DNA of 64,000 nucleotides from Gossypium raimondii (lineage: Eukaryota; Streptophyta; Magnoliopsida; Malvales; Malvaceae), in assembly GCF_025698545.1 (NCBI RefSeq), contig NC_068569.1, positions 42,852,001-42,916,000 of the forward strand, written 5' to 3'. The translations under genes and the position numbers were made by a program. The number at the start of each line of letters is the position of its first letter. Position 1 is the stretch's first letter. Positions 55,130 to 64,000 of the stretch are shown here, piece by piece. A model generated the notes under the pieces. It was given only the letters and a program-made list of their open reading frames with translations. It was not told where the DNA came from and ran no database searches.

Positions 55130-58100
55130 CATTGCAATTCATGCCTCATGCCACATACGTTGACACTTGTTATTTAACACCTGATTTCCAAATAACTCAA
55201 GAACTTGAAATAATTAGAGGGCTAAATTGGAAGATACTGCAAGTTGACAATCTCTATTGAAAGGAATGGGAAAGCTAGAAACTAATTTGGACATGGTTGA
55301 GAACCAAACCTAGTTCAGTTAGAATGGAACTAGTCGGTTCCTTAGTAGGGGACAACATGATTAGAAATGGATAATCCTCCTAAGGTTGGTAATAGTGCGG
55401 GAAGAGCTATAAATAGCTGGGAGATGGCTTCCTAGGGATAATTTCTTTCTCGATTATGTTTCATTTTCTCTTTTCTTCATCATATACTTTGAAGAAGAGT
55501 AGGCCATGAAAAGTTCTGCATGAAGTAGACTTCATGAGGATAGAGATGGAAAAGTAGGGAAACCAGTAAGCTAGTAAGGTTCTTAACCCTTCTGTGTGTT
55601 TAAGAATGGGTAAATATGGTTACGGGCCTTCAGAACCATTTTAGGGGTTTTGCATGCTTATAAAAGTTTAAGCTTTTAAGATGAAGTTCAAGTTTAACCA
55701 ATAGATTTTTGGTTGTAATGCTTAGTTGCCGGGAGAATGGAAGTTCTGGCATTCGAGAAAGTTAAGTTGTGGAAACAATGAAGCTTCAGGTGAGTTTCTA
55801 AAACTCCAATCATGGATGTTATGATTTATGTTGTCTGAGTATTCTAGGGTTGCATAAGCATGAAATTTTTGTAAATACATGTCAGTAAGAATAAAATGGT
55901 CTTAGTATGGCATCTGCATGCTTTGCATGTTGGGAGAAAAGGCAAATGGGGAGTGACCCTAATAGTTACCACCATGGGCGAAGCTCTAGGCCTTGCGAAG
56001 GGAACACTGTGGTGTTCAAGCATCAAGTTTAGGTGATGTAAAGAAGGTAATATGAGGAGGATTTGGGAAATGAGAATCATGGAAAGGTATTTACCACAAT
56101 GGTGGTATTGATTGGTTCTTTAGGGTAATATCATGATGACAGTATATGGCGTAAGACCATAGATGAATGATGCTATGGTAGTCTAGTATGAGGTGCATAG
56201 TGTAAGACCATGGATGAAAGATGCCATGGCAGCATGATACAAGGTATAAGGTATATGGTGTAAGACCATAGATGAAAGATGCTACGACAGCTAGATATAA
56301 TGAGTAAGACCATGAATGAAAGACTCCATGGCATTATAGGATAGTACGCCATGATGGCAGAATGATGTAAGACCATGGATGAAAGACTTCATGGCATCCC
56401 TAAAGATAGTTCACTGGGATAGTAAACACATAACAGACAGTCTATTGGGACAATAAACATAGATAGAGTTTGCTGGAATAGCAAACATGGGGTAAGTCCA
56501 CTGGGACAAAGGAAATGAGGTAAAAAGGGTGCAATACTATAGCTTGACTATGACAACCCATAGAGTCCGCTAGGAAATAAATACTAAAAGTCCGCCAGGA
56601 CCTCAAGTGAGGGGTATATTGCCAATATGACAAGTATGAGGAACTGCGTAGGTGGAAGAGGAATCAAAAGAAAGTGTAAGTAGTGACAGATGAATATTAT
56701 GGAATCCGCCAAAAATTTTGAAAGTGGTAAGGATAGATGTGAAAGCCAACAAGGCATGGGTGAAGACCCAACAAGAATTAGAGAAGGATAGGCCGTGCTA
56801 GAGCTGGCCTATTTATGGAAATGTTTAAAAGGGAAATTATTTGAGGATCGCAAGAAAGGATTCATAATCAAGAGCCATTAGAAGTACTCTATGAAGTTTT
56901 ATGCAAGAGGTAAATCCCGTAGGAGAATGGAGAAGTGACCTTCCAAGATAAGGAGTCTAACCAAGAGACAATATGTCTGTCAAGACTATTCTTCTTTGAG
57001 GATAGTCCATTATGGAAACAATTCATGAAGTTAGCTCCATATGGAGAATTTATGTAAGAGGGAAGATGATTCATGTAATCTTATGAGCGATGGCCTACCA
57101 GGTTAGTAGGTTAGTTGTTCTTCACATGGGACAGGTGAGGTCCCTAGTTAGTCTTGTGCATAAGGCAGATTTTGGGAAAGTAATTCAACCACATGTAACT
57201 CAGAATAAGGTGAAATTAGGGTAAGTTCACCAAGATGGCGAGGTTCAATGTGAATAAACCTAATTAATGGGATATTAACAAGTCCTCCAAGACTACGTTA
57301 GGAAAATAGACGAGTCCACCAAGGATTGGACCGACTGAGAAACTCCTCTAAGGGAGATATGACCTAAGGATCCTTGAGCGGGGAGTTAGGAAAGTTACCA
57401 TAGTGGTCATCAAAAACCTTGTATGTGAGGTGCATAAAAAGAAGAAAAGATAAGAAGTAAGGATAAGACTCGTTGATATGATAAGGTGTCTGGACTACTA
57501 TCAAGTGGAGAATTCGACCAGAGTAAGGTCTTATGATGAGTCGAGTAGCTTGCAAGATCAGGTGGAGTCTGCAACCCTGATAAAGAACACTCACCTTGAG
57601 CGGGCAGGGAGTTAATTTATGTTTAGTTTATTTTACATTTGTTACCCTCATGCAATAGGGTTAAATTACGGGGCAGTGAAGGAACTCACTAAGTTCATTT
57701 GAACTTACAAAGATTATTTTTTTATGTTTGCAGGATTTGCGAGGTTGATAGAGGACTTAGAGGAGGGACCAAGCCAGATAATGTGGAGATCGGGGATCGC
57801 AGGCAGTTAGAGTCATGCATAAGAAGGGTGTACTATTGGAGGCTTTGTCTCTGGATCAATCATGGTGTAACCAAACAATATTTTTAGAAACTGGACTAAA
57901 AAATAGTTAACCTTAAGTTAAAAACTTTAGGGGTCTTATTGTAAACTAATAGTCTACTTAGGGATATAATACTTGAGAAAATTAAACTTTAGCTTAAGCT
58001 TAAAGTTCTAAGGATTAATAATTTTCCCAATGTAGTCTGTTTATTTTAGATTTATATTTAGAAATTTTTGGTTAAGTACAACATGATCTATTTGTGATGC

Positions 58101-58144
58101 TTCATACTCGGATCCTGTTGTCAGGTTGGGCTTGGGTGTTACAT
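55130..58144 (+). repeat. LTR E (gypsy-type, left border uncertain)
   Basis: The right border GGCTTGGGTGTTACA at 58144 is a gypsy LTR end in plus orientation. Inside lie a TATA box TATAAATA (55408-55415), tandem repeats (56142-56400), and near the end GAACTCACTAAGTTCATTTG and TTTGCAGG, as in related LTRs. No primer-binding site follows, so it is a solo LTR or a 3' LTR. I could not locate the left end or a target duplication. Minus-strand open frames in 55844-57594 look like chance frames in repeats. Confidence 0.6.
56142..56520 (+). repeat. Tandem repeats in LTR E
   Basis: About five units of roughly 50-60 bp with core GTAAGACCATGGATGAAAGA and CCATGGCA, then four shorter units of (C/T)(A/C)CTGGGA(T/C)A(G/A)TAAACA (56405-56505). 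Confidence 0.85.
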
Positions 58145-58807
58145 GGCAAGCGGACTCGAATTTTTAATGGACTATCAATCTCCAAATGTCACAGGTTGCT
58201 GCAAAAAGGAGCCCTCGACTAAGGCACATTTTGATGATCCAACTTGTTTACTTATGGTCATTTGGCCCAACAGGTCTGGTCCATTGCTTGGAGAGACTGA
58301 AGGCCCATCTACTTAGCCTAGTGAATATGTAAACACTCTAATAATTTGTATTTACTAGGGTAAATAGTTTGTAATTTTAGAGAGTCTTGTAAATCTCTTA
58401 AGAATATCAACTTGTAAATTGCTTTTAATATCAATTATTGATGTATTTTAAACTAGACCATTGGATCATGGGGAGCTCAACTATAAATAGAGCACTTATC
58501 CTTATTTGTAATCACTCAATTGTAATTCTTCAAAGTAATTTTAAGAGCATTTACTGAAACACTTGGCCTGCTTAGTTTTCTTATGGTTTTTCTGTTCTCT
58601 TTTTCTTCTTCGCTTGAAAGTTTGCTTTCACTTTATTTCAGTGCCTTAGAGGATTTCTGTTGTGAATTCTCATCTTTTAAGAGTGAGACTGACTTAGGCA
58701 GAGATTTGAAGCTAAGTTTCTACTAAGGTCGTGCGACTTGTGAGACTTAAGTTCAAGCCTCGTGATAGTTGGTACTATAGTTAGTATTCAGTAATGTGTC
58801 GATTGAG
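58145..58807 (+). other. Putative LTR/leader of element F
   Basis: Has LTR-like features: TATAAATA at 58482-58489, a T-rich region with TTGTAAT signals downstream, and a gag coding region starting at about 58808. A possible, poor primer-binding site is TTGGTACTATAG near 58769. No second LTR is seen, so the borders are unknown. Confidence 0.45.
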
Positions 58808-59785
58808 ATGATGAAAATAGTAGATGAGCAGATTAAGCCTAGGGAGACTCATTGGAGAGGGCATGAAAGCTAGCAGATTGAGGGATATTTTGTTAGTTTT
58901 GGAAGGCAATGTTGCAAAACTCGAGGACTCCATAGGTGATATGAAGGAGACCTTTGTTGTGGAATAGGTGTTGGGTTCTATCGATGCTAATGTGGAAAGA
59001 TACATAGGGCTCTCAAGTCAATTGATGAGAAGTTGAATAAGAGGAATGATACTCTCGAAGTTATGATCATGGCTTTAAAGAATGATACTAAAGCCATGAT
59101 GACAAGAATGAGGGAGCTTTAAGGAGAGCTCATTGTGTATAGAGCTGCTATAGGAAAAGGGATGTTGGCTTTGGTTTCTAAGTAGCGTAAAATGGATGTT
59201 CCCAAACCAAAAGATTTTAAGTGGTCTAGGTTTGCGAGAGATGTGGACAACTTTTTATGTAGGATGAAACTGTATTTTCGTGCAATTGACATTGAGGATA
59301 ATGCCAGTACGGTAAATACTGCTTCAATTTATTTTACTGATGTCACTTTTTTATAGTGGTTTCGTATGTCCACAGATGAGAGACAAGGTGTTACTACTAT
59401 TGGGACTTGGGTGGAGTTCTAAAATGAATTTATGAAGTAGTTTTACCCTACGTATGCAAAGGAAGAAGCTCAAGCTAAGTTGTTTTGGCTTACAAAACAA
59501 GGCACAGTTCGAGAGTATGTCTGGGAGTTCATTGAGTTGTTACTCCAAATCCCTGATTTGAGTGAGAAAGAGATATTCTACTAGTTTAAAGATGTGTTGA
59601 AACATTGGACGAAGTAAGAGTTGCGTCGACTAGGAGTCAAAGAGCTTACCAAATCCATTGCTGAGGTAGAATCCTTTTTCGAGCTTAATCTAAGGAAAGA
59701 TAAGTTTGAGTCTTCCAGGCCCAAAGAGACGGGTAATGGTGGGTGAGACCATAAGGAAGAACAAGATACAAATGGCAACTATGGC
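58808..59785 (+). pseudogene. Element F gag relic
   Basis: Plus-strand gypsy gag with shifts and stops. Recognisable parts are VPKPKDFKWSRFARDVDNFL, FYPTYAKEEAQAKLFWLTKQ, GTVREYVWEFIELLLQIPDL and ELRRLGVKELTKSIAEVESF. These are the retrotrans_gag domain. At least eight stops (TAG, TGA, TAA), many at positions that are Gln or Trp in relatives. It is cut at 59785 by LTR G; beyond LTR G only a few bases remain (62150-62155). Confidence 0.8.
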
Positions 59786-62144
59786 TGTAACACCCCTAAC
59801 CCGTATCCTTCCCCAGAATAGGGTTATAGAGCATTACCGGAGTTTACGAATTAATTTTCAGACATTTCATTTCATCAAACATTCATATTTATAACCAATC
59901 AAAATCAAAACATTTATGAGCTGACATTAACCAATTTAACTTATACAATAACCAGAATCAAATCATCCAAAATTTCCGATAGAACCAATGGATAATGTGG
60001 TATATCTCCAACAAGCTTCCAACCCAATCGAGCTTCCGATAATCATTTCAAAACATCCAATAATAATTCAATTCCAAACACGCATATATATAATATTAAT
60101 TGCCAAATAGCATTCAATTCAATTAAAATTATACAAAATATAGTTCATACGAACTCACCAGGCTAAATTGCAGAAATACCAAAATTTAGGGACATTTTGA
60201 AAAATTTCTATTTTTTTCTCGAATTTCCACCCAATCTTGATCTAAATTAATATTTCATTCAATTTAGTAATTTAAATGATAAAACAATTCATTTCATGCA
60301 ATTTGGTCATTTTTGAAATTTTTCCAAAATTGCCCCTAAAGTTTTACTTTTGTTCAATTTAGTCCTCGAACCCAAATCATACAAATTAACCATTTGAAAT
60401 GCAAATCCATGCTAGCATAATATTCATAAATTTATTTTCCTCATCCTCCTCTCCATTCCACATCCTTAATTTACATAACATGCTTATAAGTAACATTATC
60501 TATAATTTCACTAGTTTCTTGTAAATTTATTCAAAGCTGTCCATTTGAGTCATAGTCACTAAATCATTTATATCTTGAGCTGAAGAAATCCAAATTAAGA
60601 TCTGTTAATTTTCCCTAAAACTAGACTCACATATCTTATTTCCATAAAATTTTCATAATTTTTGGTTCATCCAAATAGTACATTTTATTCTTTAAAGTTT
60701 CCCCTATTTTGCTGTCTGACAGTTCCGCCCACTATTCACTAAAAATGAATTATCTAATTGTACAGAATTTGGATGATGTTTCCGTTTATTTAATTTAAAA
60801 ATAGATTCATTAAGGATTCTAATAATATAAATTATAACTTAAAATTATTTTATTCAATTTTGATGATTTTCCAAAGTCAGAACAGGGGAACCCGAAATCA
60901 TTCTGCCATTGTCTCACAAAATTTATTATATCTCATGATTTACAATTCTATTGCTTACACCGTTTTTTTTATGAGAAACTAGACTAAATAAGATTTAATT
61001 TCATATTTTATTCATCTTCTAATTCAATTCCCACAATTTTTGGTGATTTTTCAAAGTCAACCTACTGCTGCTGTCCAAACTGTTTTAGTGCAAAATATTG
61101 ATTACTAAGTTTATAACACTCTTATTTTCTTTCTCTACACTATTTCTCATCACTTTCTCTTATTTTCTCTTCACTAACATACCAAGAACATAAAACCTTA
61201 TATAATAAAACTCTACATTAACATCAATTTCATACCTTTTCAATAATATCAAACTCAAAATGTATTGAAATCTTGATGTTCTTACATTGCTCAATTGATT
61301 TCAATCTTTAACTTGATTTTCTCTCTCCTCCAGCTTCTATTTCTTGAATCTAACTTGATATTCTAGCTCCCCATAGTCTCCTTGTTATCTTTCTCTCTTG
61401 ATGGATATGGAAATTCTTTTGATTTCTAAGTGAAAATGGTGAATTTTTGATAAAGGACCAAATTGTAAAGAAAAGAAAGTTTCTTTCTTTCTTTCCTCTT
61501 CATACGTTGGTTGCATGGGAAGAAGATGATAATTCCTCATCTTTTCTTTCATATATATACTAAATAGAATAATAATAAATTAATAAAATATCATTTAAAA
61601 ATCATATTAAAATATTAATAAACTAATATTTATTTAATTAATTAATCTAAAATATCACCAACATCATCATTGCCTTCTAGATTTCTCTCTTCTAATTGAC
61701 CATTTTGCCCTTCATAATCTTTTAAAATTCCATCATTTAGTCACACTTAATTTGGTAAAATTATGATTTAGTCCTCATAATTCTTATCTTATTCAATTTG
61801 GTCCTAATTCATCCATTTTCCTTAGTTTCTAGATCATTCCACCCTTAAAATATTTACACCTTTGGTCCTTCAACTTTTTCATATTTACACTTTAACCCCT
61901 CAAATTTTGAGTATTTACTCTTGGGCAATAATAATTTTCTCACTTTTGCGATTTAATCCTTCCTTACATTAATATGTCATAATATACTTCTCAATGTTGG
62001 CATAACTCAAAATTTCCCTTTTTGTTACTTTATTTCCTTATTTTACTATACCAAGGATAATATCTTACTGTAGAAATTTTCAAAATATTACATTTGTGGT
62101 CTCGAAACCACTATTTCGACTAGGCCCAAATTCAAGCTATTACA
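59786..62144 (-). repeat. Solo LTR G
   Basis: 2.36 kb. The minus strand starts TGTAATAGCTTGAATTTGGG and ends GGTTAGGGGTGTTACA. Flanks ATGGC (59781-59785) and ACGGC (62145-62149) form a 5-bp duplication with one C-to-T change. No internal region, so recombination between two LTRs probably removed it. Non-coding. Confidence 0.82.
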
Positions 62145-62155
62145 ACGGCAATAGT

Positions 62156-62523
62156 TGTAACACCCTAATCCGACTGTCTGACCGGTGAACGATGATGTTA
62201 CCGGAAAAAAATCTTTCGTAACAACAAAAACATTGGTTTTAATAGATAATTCAATCAAGACGATTTTAGTAAAATAGCCTTTAAATGTTGTTTGGTGAAG
62301 TAGTATTTTTAAAACAAACCAAAAAAAAGTGAACACTCCAAAATGTCATTCGATGGATTAAAATATTTAAGACATAAATCAAGGGAAAAATAAGATTAAA
62401 CCTTGATTCACATAACATAAAAGTTAGTAAATTGGTGAAGTGCCATCATTCGTTATATACAAACGTTTATAGCAAAGAAGCTCAAGTTCACTTTTATATA
62501 ATTCAATTATAAGAGATTTAAAC
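62156..62523 (-). repeat. LTR H fragment
   Basis: TGTAACACCCTAATCCGAC is the reverse complement of a gypsy LTR end. The LTR is cut after about 370 bp by LTR I, which lies in the opposite orientation. An open frame at 62088-62336 on the minus strand is not a gene. Confidence 0.6.
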
Positions 62524-64000
62524 TGTAACAAATTGTTTTTAGAGGTGTCGAAATAGTGGTTTTGGGACCATAATTCCAAAGATTAAATTATTATTTTAAT
62601 GTCTATGGATTAAATTAAGGTCGATTAAAATTTTGTTAAGAAATTTTAAAGTTTACTTAGTTAATTAAGTAAAATGACTAAATTGTAAAAAGTGAAAAGT
62701 TAAGTTCTATTAGCTAAAGGGTTAAATGGCTTTGGAAATGAAAGTTAATGGACATGAATGTGAATTATACCATATATGTTGATAGTGGATGTACATGGAT
62801 AAGATATAATGTAATTATGAAAGTTTTTAAAAGTTAAAATGGTAATTAAACAAATTAAACTTAAACTAAATGAAACAAAAATTGCTTCATCTTTCTCACT
62901 TAACCTCACCACCAAAATTTGAAGAAGAAAACACCATTTTTAGGGTTTGAAGATTTGGTCAAGCTGACTTCTCGCATGTAAGTGTATTCAAGCCCCATTT
63001 TTAGTGATTTTTATGTTTTTGAGTCTGTTTTAGTTTAATCTAGATAGCCTAAGGGTTAATTTACAAAATTGTTAAAGGTTGAGGGACTTACCATGAATTC
63101 TTTTCGATGATTTTTTGTGTTAATTGATAGATTATAAATCTTTGTTGAAAAATAAACAAGTTTTGTTAAGTAATTTTTGATGAATTTTGGAAATAGTGAT
63201 TAGTTTGTTAAAGGTATAAATTCTAGAGTTTTATTGTGAAATGATGGTAAATATGGGTTGGTTCAAGGTCCTTTGCATCTTTGATTAACATGGATTTAGA
63301 TTAAAATGGTTAGATTTTAAGTTATAAGCCTAAGGACTAAATTGTGAAAAGTTAAAATATTAGGGGTAAATTGGTAATTTTGCATAAATATGAAATGTGG
63401 ATTAAATTGAATTCTAGAAGTATTTAATTGATTGAAATTACCTATCTAGATCAAGATAAACCACGTTCAGACTTAGATCAAGGAAAAGCTAAAGCTTTGG
63501 ATTAGTTCGATCTAACTTCTACGCCCCTAGTCATCAAGGTAAGTTCGTATGAACAGTTATTGTGTTAATGTTATTTAAATTGAATGTTTACTATGTTATT
63601 TTTAATGTAAGTGGATCGATATATAAACGTATCAATGCTATGACTAATTGACGGATATTGAGTCCCGATTGAACCTTAAGAATTTTTAGGATACGAATGA
63701 CAATCAATTAGGGATTTCATGTTTCAGGTGCTGGACTTGAATGTCCTACTGATGGCTGAGGTCCTGCATTTGTTGCAGATTCTCCACAGCTCGTATGAGC
63801 AACATCGTGTACCATAGCTCATGTGAGCAGGCCCATTTCATAGCTTGTGTGAGCAATGATGTAAAGGAAATGTTACAGTTATATGTAAAGGCACGCCATG
63901 TGAGAGCGTTCCCGAGTATTCGATATAATTCTAGATGGTTCAATGGGTATGAAAAGGAAATGAAATGGTAAATATTTAAATGGAATTAAACATAATCTTA
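62524..64000 (+). repeat. LTR I, running off the window
   Basis: Starts TGTAACAAATTG and contains GTCGAAATAGTGGTTTTGGG, matching the first 50 bases of LTR G on its own strand. Later come GGTAAGTTCGTATGAAC (63539) and three AGCT(C/T)(G/A)TGTGAGCA-like repeats (63780-63860). Non-coding to the window edge. Confidence 0.65.

Noticed and set aside
55844..57594. Several 60-78-codon minus-strand frames
   Set aside because: They lie in LTR E and its tandem repeats; no domain and no conserved start context.

Overview
This window is plant nuclear DNA made almost entirely of transposable elements. It is AT-rich. It carries Ty3/gypsy LTR retrotransposons with plant-type primer-binding sites (complementary to initiator tRNA-Met and tRNA-Asp), plant LINEs with a C-terminal RNase H, and hAT, CACTA and Mutator-like DNA elements. 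LTRs with CACACGG/CCGTGTG motifs and the AGCGGCGCTTT arrays suggest Malvaceae, probably cotton (Gossypium). That species call is inference from recalled repeat families, not a database match. I see no intact cellular gene, tRNA, rRNA or CRISPR array. Every retroelement coding region is broken by stops or frameshifts.

Layout. (1) 1-8564: the 5' LTR and gag start of a minus-strand gypsy element (A). Its LTR is split by a complete plus-strand chromodomain gypsy element (B, 2424-7754). (2) 8757-18560: a 5'-truncated LINE split by a non-autonomous hAT element (8954-17014, 8-bp target duplication). The hAT is itself split by a 6.1-kb CACTA-like element (10109-16257). (3) 19067-39497: a decayed minus-strand gypsy element (C) whose 5' LTR holds a Mutator-like element (23848-36172, 9-bp duplication AAAAACAAT). 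The right terminal inverted repeat of that element holds a Tekay/Del-like gypsy element (D, 25494-36058). (4) 39780-54900: a second LINE split in its RNase H domain by a 12.5-kb minus-strand Athila-type element (41958-54498, duplication ATGGG). (5) 55130-64000: several LTRs (E, G, H, I) and a gypsy gag relic (F).

The most notable content is inside the CACTA element. It carries short, recognisable pieces of four unrelated plant genes, all on the minus strand: a heat shock factor-binding protein (HSBP) with two introns kept, the start of a MADS-box protein, one exon resembling ORC2, and a piece of mRNA cap guanine-N7 methyltransferase. None is long enough to stand out as an open reading frame. 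Together they look like a Pack-CACTA element that captured host gene DNA and could give a chimeric transcript.

The nesting gives a relative order of insertion: LINE before hAT before CACTA; element C before the Mutator-like element before D; element A before B; second LINE before Athila. Most premature stops in the gypsy polyproteins sit where relatives have CAG, CAA or TGG. This fits C-to-T decay of methylated DNA.
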